From Bolinopsis microptera (lineage: Eukaryota > Ctenophora > Tentaculata > Lobata > Bolinopsidae), in NCBI RefSeq assembly GCF_026151205.1, contig NC_087073.1, positions 21,294,837 to 21,358,836 on the forward strand: 64,000 nt of DNA. Reading direction: 5' to 3'. The position numbers were made by a program, and so were the translations under genes. The notes below the pieces were generated by a model. That model was not told where the DNA came from, ran no database searches, and saw only the letters and a list, made by a program, of their open reading frames with translations. Each line of letters opens with the position of its first letter. The stretch's first letter is position 1. This document shows, piece by piece, positions 1 to 12,074 of the stretch.

Positions 1-2041
1 ACACTGTGTCATCCTACCTTTAAATGAGATGGTTCTAGAATCTAGAAGTTACAATATATTGCGAAACTTCTAGAACAAATCACGAGTACAAATCAGGAGT
101 ACAAATCACTGATATTACCATCCATCTTATCAGAATATTGAGCGATGAAATTGTATTATTTTACTCGTCAGGTTTTATTCTCTTGATGATGAGTGATGAG
201 GTCTCTACAAAAACTTGTAAAAAACACGTACAGTGTACACCTATAATATATATGTATGTAAAAGTGTATTAAAACATCCAGACTTGGTTATGATAACATC
301 ACAGATCTTTACTTTGCTTCTATACTAAAAGTTAAAACTACTACTTTAAAACTATTAGTTTTAAACCAATGAACTGGGCAGGATATCGTGGTTCAAGTTT
401 TACATTTTTGCTGCCCTGCCTATTTTAACCATATTTTAACCTGATTAGTTGAACTTATTCTCAAGACGAAGGTCCAGCAAAAAGTAAATTGCCTCATCTT
501 ACGTCTTGTTTGCCCAAGTCTAATATCCTGACACACTTGCCATTTACTAGATACATTTCACTGCAATCGGAGAGTGATTTTATGGTGTTTTTAGTCTTCT
601 GCTAACTGAAAATATATGTATGTCAGATCATGATCACTGTGTACCTGTATGTCGAAAAAAGCTTATTAAATGTCATATGATACAGATAACGATGAAATAT
701 AGAAATCTCTTTTATGAGGTAGGTATGTTTGATTCAATGAGGCATGAAGATGAGAACATTGTGGGATCACACGAACAACTGTTGCCAATTTGCATCTCCA
801 GCTATTATGCTATATCGCTAATAATATAGTATATATTTATTTACTATATTATTAGCGATGAAAGTTCACACCTTCCCTGGACGGCACTCAAAAAACTTGA
901 TGATGTATTTCTTGATTTCAACTCAACTTTCTGTGTTTCCAATCTATTTTTAGCATCATCCACATACAATGTCAGTTGTGGATACTCGGATAGGCTTCAA
1001 ACTTACAGCCTATAATACAGGCTGAACACAGTGCACTGGTTAATTAACCGACCTACTAATGTGTGTAGTCAAACCTTTTAAACAGGCATTTACCTGCCAG
1101 TAAAAGAGTAAAACAGCACACACATGCGAAGACATGATCACAGGGCACTGCACGGGTTATACCAAATATGGGCATCTCCATAATAAGAAGTAGTGTACGG
1201 TATACCATCACTAATGGTACTCCGCCTTTTCTTTCCCCCTTGTTGTCTCTCTTGCGTGGTCGGTCAACATCTTTCTGTTCGTTTCAGTTGCCTTTATATT
1301 TAATCTCCTTTTATTTAATCTCCTGCTCGAAGATTGTAAAAAATTGGTATTTAGTGCTATTCTTGTTCCAGACGAATCAATTTATTCGACTGGTATAAGA
1401 AATACGGTAAAATATTCCGTAAATACGGTAAGATATTCAGTAAATATGTTAAGTTCAATAAGTTAATTGCTTTGGAATTTGGCTGCTACTCTATTTAGCT
1501 ACGGTACTAAAATAGTACTGCCATGCTTGCATCTGTAAAACTCATACCCTTTAAACAATCAAACCGTCACAAAATGTCACCCGATGTCACGTTCATTGCA
1601 AGGGGTCAATTAGCAAATCCTCCCTTCATTCCTATTATAAATTAAAACCCTTTTATAAAACCACGCCCTGTATTCTGTAAATGTAAATGTGACTAAAGTA
1701 TGTGTCTAAGAGGATAAAGTGCCCATGTCACCATTGAAATGTGTCCATCACGATTTGTTCAGCCTCTACAAATGTGATTAATTAGACTGGTGCTCTGAGC
1801 TCCCAGCAGAACATTGATCCCTACTGCAAGTGTGTAATATAATAATGTGTTATCTGTTGGTATGGTAGCCAGGATACCCCGTATCATTCAACAGACTGAC
1901 CGGCGTTATCAGGAGATCACTGTTTACATTGATCAGGTGAAACAATGGGTCTCTTGTGAGGATGAAAGAATTCGATACTTATACGCTGATTATTGTGTTT
2001 GGGAGGTCCCTAAATTGGAGTTCTATTATATTACATTTCAG
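1..2041. other. No confident gene; upstream flank of TPK1
   Basis: This stretch is AT-rich and holds only short open frames without recognisable domains. The missing first exon of the downstream thiamin pyrophosphokinase gene should lie here, because the first exon I can support starts two bases into a codon. A short hairpin at 815-858 is described separately. I see no RNA gene and no transposase. Confidence 0.4.
815..858. repeat. 17-bp perfect inverted repeat (hairpin)
   Basis: Positions 815-831 and 842-858 are perfect reverse complements separated by 10 bases, and they are almost entirely A/T apart from the TCGC tip. This may be a small cruciform or the remnant of an AT-rich foldback. No gene boundary is obvious beside it. 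Confidence 0.6.
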
Positions 2042-4350
2042 AACTGAACGTAGCCCTGGTGATATTGAATTCGTCGCTCACTGAGACTCAGGACAAATTA
2101 AAGAGCCTTTGGAAGACTGGTGAGTCCCATTTAGCGTTCTAATAAATCTGTAATATCCAGTTGCAACGGTAAAATATGCCATTTCATTTTAGATCCAATC
2201 TTTTATTTCCTGAAATTTGTCTACTCTTCAACATTGAAGCAAGCATGGTTATATGAAATCCCTTCGTCCGTATATGGTATAAACTATCGTGGGCTTAGGT
2301 CTTTCCATCTCGTGAATTTCTTATGGCACAAAATTTGAAGGTCAAATGAGCGTTTGTTTCGTTTTTTATATGAAATAATTGTACTGTTACCCTAATGAAC
2401 AACTTATTGAAAGATTTAGCGCGGCTATCATGAGTCAACTAATGGTAGAGCTTCTGGCGACTCAAATTAATCCTTTTGTACGGAACCCGCAAAACTCTTT
2501 TTGTACGCCAAGACGGCAGCAGTCCTTTTTGTGCGGGAACGCGCAAACGGTGCGCGCAAAGTTTAGGAAAACATCAACAGCATGGTAGGCTTTTAGGTTT
2601 TAATTTATAGGCAATACATACAGAATGTTTCTCCAAAAGGTACACACAAATATGGAAGAGGAATCAGGGCCTACAAATAATCTCCTTCACGTTTCAACTC
2701 ATCCCCCTCCCCCACAATCATCGAATATTCAGTTTTTATCATTTAACCCAATTTAAGTTAATTGCCAGTCTTCCAGCTGCCCGACAAGTTTTGTATGGAT
2801 CTTACATAAAATTATTCATCGTTATTTTGTAGTTCCATTTGGCATTTGGCCAAACTTTCTTTAAAGACTGTGACATTCGATACTTTTCCTAATTTGTTTT
2901 CTGTAAACTAGTAGTTTGCTCATCTATCAATATTTCAGCTAGATTTCATATTTGTGCTGACGGTGGCGCAAATAAACTTTACCAAACATGCGGGGCCGAC
3001 AAAAGGTTTGTAATCTAGAATAGACCAGATAGAAAGATATAAATAGAGAGTTGAGAGTTTCCTGAAGTGACCAATCAAATTAGTTAATTAGTTGATTGCT
3101 GTCACGTGTTAAACAAATAAATTAAATTTTGAAGAACACATATTTTAAAGACTCCCCAATGAAAAAAGAAGAATGTCATTGAAATTACAAATAAACCCAT
3201 TTCCCAGTTTCACACCAGAATACATTGCTGGTGATTTAGACAGTGTTTATAAAGACGTTTTGCTCCATTATGAAAAGATGGTAAGTGAAATATTTGAAGT
3301 TTTCGAGATATCTTGTTTCACTGTCCAGCATATCTATTTGAGGGTACGCATAATAAAGGGTATAGGGATCATGGGACATAGCTTAAATAGCTATTGACAA
3401 TTTTTAGCTATTGTATGATTTTCATGCTTAACAGGGATCAAAGATCGCCAAGTTTAACGACCAGAACTCGACTGATTTTGAGAAGTGTCTGAAGCTGATT
3501 TCGAAACACGAGAAACTAACAGCCGAACAGTTTGATGTCATCTATGTCCTCGGTAAATCATTAAACATTTTTAACTTGCCAACAACTGGATTTCACTTTT
3601 TTTTCCAAGCTATTGTTTAGTAGCTTTGACTTTAAACCAAAACAAACTTTAATTTAAAAATCTTCCTCCTATTAAACCGTGATGAAGCTAAAATTACAAA
3701 ACTTGTTCAGGATCGCACGGAGGTCGGCTGGATCAGAGCCTGGCTATCCTGAACACACTTTACAAACACACCAAGACGAATGAGACTCCTCTCTTCCTCA
3801 TCGCCCAAGACACCCTGACCTTCATTCTGCCCCCTGGACGACACAAGATATACGTTAACACGGGGCTGGAGGGCTCCTTCTGTGGACTCATACCCTTGGG
3901 CGAGTCTTGTCGATGTATTTCCACTACTGGACTAGCTTACAACCTCAGTGAGTCGGGTTTTCTAGATAAATGTATTTGACTACCTCGCCAGTCGCCAGTA
4001 AGGTGGTGTACTACCATGTAAGAAGGTGTACTACTAATAGTCGCATCATCCAATTTGCTGTATCCTTTACAGTTGCATAATTCCTTTTGTAACTGGTATG
4101 GTTGTTTTGAATGTTAATTTCGGTATAAAATTTTACCTTACCTATTTTCAACCAATAAGCCAATCTTCTGTAAGATTGGACCAATGTCAGCCACTACACT
4201 CCATTTCACGGTTACTTACCTTAACGAACCGCAGGTAAACACCACTTGATGTTTGGAAGTCAGATATCATCCAACAACTCATTCGACGGATCGGATTTCG
4301 TGACTGTCGATACCTCAGACTATATCCTATGGACTATGAGTACTTTATAA
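2042..4350 (+). CDS. TPK1: Thiamin pyrophosphokinase (first exon not found)
   Basis: The product transfers pyrophosphate from ATP to thiamin, making the cofactor thiamin diphosphate in the cytosol. Six exons join in consistent phase: 2042-2119, 2939-3005, 3208-3280, 3435-3552, 3711-3947 and 4235-4350, with TAA at 4348. They encode about 228 residues; the human enzyme has 243. Visible family landmarks in order are a beta strand reading LVILN, the ICADGGANKLY motif, IAGDLDSV (the GDxDS metal and phosphate site), an NSTDFEKCL segment, GSHGGRLDQ, the GLEGSFCGLIPLG turn, TTGL and a C-terminal LWTM. Every intron is GT-AG. The first exon, which should end one base into a codon, lies upstream and I could not find it. 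The gene converges with the GPCR gene on the other strand. I am confident of the identity; the exact splice sites are read by eye. Confidence 0.93.
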
Positions 4351-5364
4351 GTGTTATAAAGTTAGGACTTCCATTATAATATACAGTTTTAACGTTAATT
4401 ACTAAAAGTGCGGTTCTTTGGACTCTGACAGTTGTCGAATGTTAATCGAGGGACAGATTAATTGTTTTAACATTACCGCTTTTTATTCTTTTTTCGTTTG
4501 TTATTTGAAATATTTATTGATGTTTACAGTTACGAGCCATCTTCATTGTTGATACGTTTCCGATTAATGAAGTTATTTATCGTTAATTAATGAAATATGA
4601 CGTTAAAAAACGTTAAGGCAAGTCTTTTCGGTTAAGATTATTGATTATTCGGTAAACGAAAACCTGGTTCATCAGTTTTTGTTATTAACTTACAGTTACA
4701 GTTTATTGAAATACGCTTTCGAAGCAGCAGGGTCGGCGTAATCATTTAATCCAACTGATTACACGCATGACTTTATGATATGATGACATGAAAATATTAC
4801 AAGCAAATCTTCCAAGAAGGTGTTTTGTGATGCACTTTGAAGGGTTCGGTTTAAATCACAAAACTTTTTCGATCAATATTCATTACGTACTCAGCCTACC
4901 AGTACGATTATCAGTTTTATGTTGCAACAAATATTATCAATCAAATAACAAAGAAAACGATTAAATTATTTGTGAGTATACATATTCTGCTTAATTGGAG
5001 TTCTTTTAATTTAAACGTCTATTTCTTTTGCCTTGAATAGCAATACTGTTGAGTGAAAATTTGGGTCGTATTGAATTTTTCTGTCTTGTTCCACGATACT
5101 TGTACAAATTAAAATAGGACTCCGATTTGTCTAAAATGAGGTGCTCTCTTAAAGATAGAGATTATATGTTTCAACAGCCGTAAACATGCTAACCTGGGGA
5201 AACCATATCAGCAAAATTCCTGAACTTGATCAGTTTACGTCACATAGGTAAAAGTAGAAGAAAAATGGGTGTTTTACTGTACATGTACTTTTTCTAGTTA
5301 AGAAAGTAAATTACAACACATGTTTTCTAATCTGATCTGCTTTAAAACAGAATTCAATTTAGCT
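4351..5364. other. No gene seen; TPK1 3' flank
   Basis: This is AT-rich sequence after the TPK1 stop codon. No long frame, transposase motif or tRNA-like box is visible. It presumably contains the TPK1 3' UTR, but no clear AATAAA signal decides where the UTR ends. Confidence 0.4.
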
Positions 5365-5535
5365 TTAGAAGACGTTCACCTATTACGTAGTCACTTTTTG
5401 GGCAATTTTTAACCCCCCCCCCCCCCCCCCCCTCCGTAATCAGTTTTACACATAGCTATTGTATCAAAATTACACTAGCGTAATCATTTAGAAACCCCAC
5501 CCTCGGTGATTACGTAATATGTGAACGACCCCTTA
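5365..5535. mobile_element. MITE of the GGGGTCGTTCACATATTACG family, with C-tract
   Basis: Both ends carry diverged inverted copies of a motif reading roughly GGGGTCGTTCACATATTACG and continuing GTAATCA; the right end at about 5503-5535 is the better preserved. A run of about 20 C residues lies inside at about 5412-5431. The same ends recur at 44824-45330, 47881-48379 and about 57484-57565, always with an internal G/C homopolymer. No coding capacity is visible, so this is a non-autonomous DNA element. Confidence 0.6.
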
Positions 5536-6580
5536 GCAACAAAATACATTTACATTGAATCAAGTTCACACATTTGTCTACCTTGTATCTGATCTAAAGT
5601 CTACATAATAATACATTATTAGTTTACCTCAACTTCAAATTCGGATTTAAAGCAAATATTTAATATATATCACATGAGCATTGGACCTGTTTTGGGTCAT
5701 AACAAATTACAAATAAATTACAAATATACAATTATTACAGATCAACCTACAGTTGATATATTGTATATTACAGCCTTATTAAATGGCACAGAAACTGTTG
5801 TACTTGTGAAAATAAGATTATTATTAAGGACCTCATGTACATTTCAAAACGTAGATTGCCCACCAATTTCTCAACAGATTCTCAGAGGTATATATAATTA
5901 TAAGGGCTACTCCCAAACAATTTTCGTTCAAATCGGGCCGTAGTCCGTACGGCATTTTGCAATTTTAGTAAAAATTAAATATTTTTTGCTCTACCTTCGG
6001 AGTACCCCTAACCCCAGACCCAAATTGACCAAACACAGGTATATGATGTTGGAAATTATAAAGATTTTCATCCCCAGAAGGGTCCAGGAAACCTTATTTT
6101 GGCTTTTGAAAGTTTTTATCCAATAAAAAGGGGTTTTCAAAACCCCATTTCAGCCATTTTAAAGTAGAGCCCCTGTTTATCAGGATGGTGTAGCGTTGAT
6201 GGCAGAATATTTCAGTTCAACCAAAATTGATAAAATTTATCCGATAATAAAGAAAACGAAATAAAGACGGTAATCTCACAATATAAGTTTCCAAATATAA
6301 GACTAATTTAATCTCAAATGTTTTACACTCTTACGAAGGCTCTCGTGATGTGGTTTTAAAAATGCAAGCCTCATAGTGTGCTTCCCTTCGTGTCCAAATA
6401 CAACACAGTTTCTCGATATAATATTTAATTTTAAAACATCTTTACATAGCTCAGCTCTCTGTTCCTCAAGACAGTATCCTCAATAACAATTACTGATATG
6501 GGTCTAGTCTTAAAATTGGCTCCCTGCCAAACTGTGAATTAGTTCTGAACAATGGCACAGTGCCATGCTCGATCATTTAA
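5536..6580. other. No gene seen; intergenic between TPK1 and GPCR
   Basis: This holds an open frame of 89 codons without a recognisable domain, and otherwise AT-rich sequence. It forms the 3' flanks of two convergent genes, so UTR sequence from both is expected here. Confidence 0.35.
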
Positions 6581-9500
6581 TCAGCTCTGAACGATGGAGC
6601 CGATATCCCTCCCGTCTGTACTCTTTTTGAAGTAAATCTGGTTGATATGCTGAGTCTTGGTACTGGTTGAGGGCCACTGCTCCCCTCGCATCTTCCTCCT
6701 GAGGAAGGGACCCAAAATACCGCTTGATCTTTGTATGAACTGAAAGAAAACGTCTGTTAGATCTAATTTGTCGAAACTACTCGTGTTGTCGGTAGTTATA
6801 AAATTATTGCAATTTATAAAACCTTCTTAACGTCGCTTATACATTATACTAATACTTATAGTTATACTATTTAGTGCTTGGCACTCGGAGTTTCTCCAAG
6901 CGTAAAAAGGATTTATTGCTATAATAAACAGACAGAGTCATGCAGCAGAAATTATTAGATATAATACCTCAATCTTGTTTAAAATGTCTAATAAAAACTA
7001 CCTCGTATCGGATGTGCTGTTGTCGGGCAGCATACAATATTGGGTTGATAGCACTTGGTAGGTAGTGGAGGTTGCTGAGAATCAGAAGCAGTTTGAAGGA
7101 TGGCACCAGCTCCACGCCGTACTTAGCTAAGATCTGGGGAGAGACGACATAATATTAAATTAATTTCTCGTGTTTATGTTTAACCTTCAGAAAACTGTCA
7201 TCTCGTATTAGACATGAGAACACCAGATATATACGTTGTTGCGACATGACAGGACATGAGACATGTTAGATGAAGATTTAGCAGTTTAATGGGCATATTG
7301 GCAGCTATGATTATGAACTGTATAACTAGCTGTAGACTGTATAACTGACTCGATATAAAACGAACAAGGTTGTTAAATACGTCAAATTTTCGTGAAAGAA
7401 TACGACGTATTCGGTTCTAATAAAGAATACGTCTTAATACGCCGGAATACGGTAATTTCTATGGATTGTTAAATACGTCCACGAATACGCCATAATACGC
7501 CGTAATACGCTGATTTGTCAAAATTAAACATTACAGCTGCGCGCCACCCTCATCATTGATCATGCATTAAAGGAGTGCAGTTATACATGATAACTTAAAT
7601 TTGTAATCAAATTTCATGGATAATCGTAACAGGCACGTAGACAGGGGGGGGGGCTAGGGGGGCGGCGGCGGCCCCCCACCCCCCCCCCCCCCCCCCCGGA
7701 AAAAATCGAACCCCAGAAAAAAGATAAGCCCCCTAGTCCCCATAGTCGCCTGGTAACTGGGCTGTGTTTATGACTGCAGTCAGTCAAAGATTTGAACTGT
7801 GGATTAGTAAATATCTGTCATAACATCCAAGCAAACATTCTAAGATTCTAGAAGACTTCTATAAATAGTCAATAGTGTCCCCTAGACCGTAGGAAATGTA
7901 AAAATCTTAAGACGATGAGGCCTGAGTAAGTCGTAAATTCTGATTGGAGAATGCAGATTGCTGTTGTGAAGTTACCAAATTTACGTGAGTACTTGATTCT
8001 TTTCAATCCCAGTTTATTGCTGTCCTACAAATTTCTTTAATGCCAAATGTCGTCTAAAACACCCTGCTTCGCAAAAATTTTCCGGGGGCTGCGCCCCCCC
8101 TAGCCCCCGCCAAGGGGCTCCGCCCCTGGACCCCGCTGGGGGCTGCGCCCCCAGACCCCTGCCACAGCTTGCTCGCTTCGCTCGCTGCGCAGCTGCATTG
8201 GACACGTCTGCTCGCTTCGCTCGCCGACAGCCCCCCTCAAAGAAAAATCCTGGCTACGTCCCTGAATCGTAATACGTCAATTTTCGAGGAGGAATACGTA
8301 TTCGTATTCCAATACGTATTCCCTCCTAATACGTATTTAACAACCTTGAAAACGAAATCGTTGGTCTCGGTCAAACAAATATTTAATACTTAAATAATAA
8401 TTTAGATAAATAAAGATCAAATTAAATGGTCAATAAATATGTCAGATAAAATCCTCCCAAAATCAGTGCCACTGTCAAGTTTATATAAATTTACTTCAAA
8501 TTACTCTGAAGTAAATAAAGTCTGTTAAGTAGTCCCCCTGACAAGATGTATTCTGATATTGGTTATATTTTATTTTGGTCAGCACAAGTCTAGATGTCGT
8601 GGAAACCTATTTCAGTACCTGATAGATAATGTCGAGGAGTGAGGTAGGAAGCCAAGCTCCGAGAAAGACCATCAGAATAATGAACATGGTTCCTGCTGCT
8701 TTGGTGGCGTACTTGTTCGGCATCATCCGTTCTGCCTGGGATGCCTGTAACGTTACCATGGTTACTTGACTGTAACGTTACCATGGTTACTTGACTGTAA
8801 CGTTACCATGGTTACTTGACTGTAACGTTACCATGGTTACTTGACTGTAACGTTACCATGGTTACTTGACTGTAACGTTACCATGGTTACTTGACTGTAA
8901 CGTTACCATGGTTACTTGACTGTAACGTTACCATGGTTACTTGACTGTAACGTTACCATGGTTACTTGACTGTAACGTTACCATGGTTACTTGACTGTAA
9001 CGTTACCATGGTTACTTGACTGATTTACACATGTAAATCAAACGTTAGATTGTGTCCCGGGATTATTAGTCAACAGTGCAGTGTGATTCAATGTGTGGTG
9101 AGTGCTAATCGGTTACCGAAAACCTTTTAATTCATTACACATAACAAAGCAGCTCTTTTACCTTTGAACTGCAGATGAACCTAGCCACACGGTTTGAATT
9201 TGACTATTTGGATATTGGCCAACAGCTGTAGTATTTACTTTTAATGGGTAAACTAATGGGTAAACTAGGGTGGTGTCTGTAATAATACTTGAGCTGTAAT
9301 AATACTTGAGTGATCCCAACTACGTTGCCGAATTAATTTAAACTGTTCCAGAGCTGTTAGACGAGTTCTCACAGCAACAGATTACATTTTATATAATAAC
9401 CGCCGTTGTGCAACCAAATTAAATGAGCTGTTTGGAAATTTATCAAGACCGTTCCTCCTTAAGCTGCATCACGGATCAATATTTACCTCAACTGTCAACC

Positions 9501-12074
9501 ATAGCTCTAAAAAGCTCCTTTCTGCAGATTGGGTAATAGCTAGCAGCTTGATTGAGATGGCAGTGCAACTGCAACTGTTGAGTCACTAGTCAGGACATAA
9601 CCATTAACCAAGTGGTGACGCTATATTTTTCAATCAAATCGACGCTTTTCCAAATAACAGCATTTATGACAAGACGCCAATTTAGTATATTGCATTGTCA
9701 GGACATATCTAAATATGAGTAAACACATGACAATATGCCACTTTCGTTGCAACTGGTCGATCAAAGTCAGGGTTTGAGTATACAAATTTGCACATTAACC
9801 AAGTGGTGACGCTATATTTTTCAATCAAATCGATGCTTTTCCAAATAACAGCATTTATGACAAGACGCCAATTTAGTATATTGCATTGTCAGGACGGATC
9901 TAAATATGAGTAAACACATGACAATATGCCACTTTCGTTGCAACTGGTCGATCAAAGTCAGGGTTTAAGTATACAATTACAAATTTGCAGACAGATCAGA
10001 ACGAAATAAAGAGAAATAAACCTTGATGGGGTTGATATGACCCTTGGAGGGGGAGGCGGTGTCCTTAGACCCATGACTGCTAGGAGTGTTGGGGAAGGAG
10101 TAGCTCCGGCACGTCTTCAAGTGCTTCTGTGTAGTCCTCACTATGGTTGCGTAACATACCACCATTATGAGGAACAGGAGACCTCTGTACACGTACTGTA
10201 TGAGTTGGGGGGTCAGGAATCCGGAGTGATTAACACAGATTCAGACTCAGTCTGAATCAGACACAGTGGTCAGTGGTGCAAAACGTATGAGACGAAATAT
10301 TGAGTTCATTATCGAAAGTTCACAATCTCCGAAGTTTGCATGTTACTTATATTAAGACTTAAATGGCTGTTGATTAATCAAAGCAAAATAAGTGTATGCA
10401 TCAGGTTGCTTATGCTATGTGTAATTCTATCAATCGAGGAAAAACCGAAGAAAAATACAAAGATTATGGGATTCAATTAAAAAACCAACCTGAGCAATAC
10501 TAATATAGTTGTTTATCTGGTTGGGTACCATGTTAAGGATACAAGTGTAAAGGAACGGAGCGTAGAAACACTCGTTGAACACAAAAACTGGAACAGATAA
10601 TCCTCCCAGCACCAACCACGTCACAATAACAATTGCATTTGCCTTCCGAATCGTCATCGTCCCTCTGGTAAATTGTAACGGTAGTACGACTCTTGTCCGG
10701 ATCATTTTAACTAAATATATTTTTCCACGCCGAATTTATCAGTTTCATTTGAAAATGCAATCAGAATCTGTATCAACAAAGGAAGTAAAAACCGAATGAC
10801 GGATCTCACCTGTAACGGAACGGGAAGTGTATGAGGATAAAAGCGTCGAGAGCAATGAATGTGAGAAGGATGTAAGCCACCAGGTTGGTAACAAAAGAGA
10901 GGTAAGTGTGTACCGAACACCACAATCCACCACCGAGCCATTCTCCTCCTAGCGCACTGAAATTGTAGCACTTGTTTATCTGTACATCTGTACAAATTGT
11001 GCACATATTTGAATAGCCTTGGTCCGGTCCGTACTCACCTACTGGGCGGCGGTCAGTCTATCATTCCGCCGCAGCTTCAGTGTTTATGAACATTATAGCC
11101 TGGGGACCCCAGGTAAATTTCATCCACGCCGCTGTGGCTATGGAGTCTGTAAGTGTATTACTATTATATCAAAGTCTGTATTAATATTATATCAAAGTTT
11201 CGATAATGGAATTGCTTTTAAATTGTCTACGAAACTTGTGACAGCTTCTCATTCTATTACGATCACGAAATTTACGTTGACCAGTCACAGACCATATGTC
11301 TTTGTTGTAAATGCGATGTCATGAGAATTTGCAAAAGTTTGCAGGTAAATAAGCATCTGAATCATAATTTGACAATCTAATCACTGTCAACTTATTTCTA
11401 TTGAAAGTTAAAGATTATTTGACAAAGTAGGGAGACAATTAAAATTCTGACATGAACAATTTCGCTAGCTGAAAGCGAGCTGAATCTGTATCGTCGCTGC
11501 TAAGCTGTCAGCAAAGTGTTTTACGAACAAATGTTTTTATGAAGAAGTAACAGTATCCCCATTACATTTAACGAGCATGCTTCACGTTAATCCACCCCAA
11601 CTCATGTCACAGGAAGCCTATTAGTGTTTGAAGACCCTTGTCTCTATATACTTATAGCGCATAAATCGCACTTATATATAACGACAGTACTAATACTATA
11701 TAACGACAGTTTCGCAATATATTTTTATCGTAATACAGCGTGAGAACCCAGAATTTAAAATAAATTTTGATTCTGGGGCAATTTAATTGTATATACCTGA
11801 TGGCGTTGGTGATGATTCTGGGGCAATTTAATTGTACATACCTGATGGCGTTGGTGATGACGATTGGGCCACCGATGATTAAGTCCACGAAGGCGAGATG
11901 TCCGATAAGGCAGTTACTGACTGTTCTCAGAGATTTCCTGATGAGGATGATGCCGATTGTTGCCAAGTTCCCGGAAACACTGAGCAAGGCACAGATGACA
12001 AAGTACACACCGCACCAATAGTCTGCCAACATAACTAGACCTGGGTAAGTGAACTTGTTAGACGCTTGCAGCAT
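6581..12074 (-). CDS. Class A (rhodopsin-like) GPCR, peptide-receptor type, 381 aa
   Basis: Seven exons join on the minus strand in perfect phase: 12074-11842, 10956-10810, 10664-10490, 10195-10022, 8744-8619, 7133-7002 and 6739-6581, with the TGA ending at 6581. The total is 1146 nt. The exons carry in turn TM1 (SVSGNL) with TM2 (LAFVD); TM3 with its conserved cysteine (LWCSV); TM4 with extracellular loop 2; TM5; TM6 (FLGAWLP, in place of CWxP); TM7 (SAINPILYAAR, a textbook NPxxY); and a short cytoplasmic tail. Loop 2 has cysteines that could pair with TM3. The DRY position reads DAF, so the arginine is missing. The chosen start gives a short extracellular N terminus, but an upstream exon is possible. 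The layout resembles invertebrate neuropeptide receptors. The ligand cannot be inferred, and the DAF motif may mean altered G-protein coupling. Confidence 0.88.
7366..8347. mobile_element. Composite transposon remnant with inverted ends, in a GPCR intron
   Basis: The left end at 7366 reads AAGGTTGTTAAATACGT and the right end at 8347 is its reverse complement. Subterminal sequence on both sides is packed with repeats of AATACG and TACGCC. Nested inside (about 7630-8268) is a second GC-rich repeat bearing CACGTAGAC at one end and GGCTACGTCC at the other, with long G and C runs and GCTTCGCTCGC motifs. No transposase frame survives. A fragment like the outer element occurs at about 24905-24960. 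Confidence 0.55.
8746..9020. repeat. 25-bp tandem array, 11 copies, starting at a GPCR splice acceptor
   Basis: Eleven near-identical 25-bp units occupy exactly 275 bp. Each contains two palindromes, GTAACGTTAC and GTAACCATGGTTAC. On the minus strand each unit ends in GTTACAG, the same sequence that forms the 3' splice site of the TM6 exon (exon start 8744). The array therefore multiplies that acceptor directly upstream of the exon. Confidence 0.95.
9602..9985. repeat. Tandem duplication of about 191 bp in a GPCR intron
   Basis: The segment beginning CATTAACCAAGTGGTG at 9602 is repeated almost identically from 9793, including the downstream motifs CAAGACGCCAATTTAG and TGGTCGATCAAAGTCAGG. Only a few substitutions separate the copies, so the duplication is recent. 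It lies in the intron upstream (on -) of the TM6 exon, just after the TM5 exon. Confidence 0.9.
11769..11858 (-). repeat. 45-bp tandem duplication spanning the donor of GPCR coding exon 1
   Basis: Two copies of a 45-bp segment (11769-11813 and 11814-11858) cover the end of the TM2 exon and its GT donor. On the minus strand one copy gives AG|GTATGT (exon end 11842) and the other AG|GTATAT (exon end 11797). Because 45 is a multiple of three, use of the distal donor would add 15 residues in frame after TM2. Confidence 0.9.

Noticed and set aside
844-985. Minus-strand frame containing YVDDAKNRLETQ
   Set aside because: YVDD recalls reverse transcriptases, but no other RT motif surrounds it and no acceptor fits. 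Judged a chance match.
1847-2047. 66-codon frame just upstream of the first supported TPK1 exon
   Set aside because: It reads into the TPK1 exon in the wrong frame and ends at an in-frame TGA. No family similarity was recognised.
10665-10705. Upstream extension MIRTRVVLPLQF of the GPCR TM4 exon
   Set aside because: Phase and the expected loop-2 sequence (PFRYRGTMTIRKA) require the acceptor at 10664, leaving this as intron.
10711-11004. 97-codon minus-strand frame over the GPCR TM3 exon
   Set aside because: The frame reading LWCSVHTYLSF joins in phase to neighbouring TM exons; this one does not.
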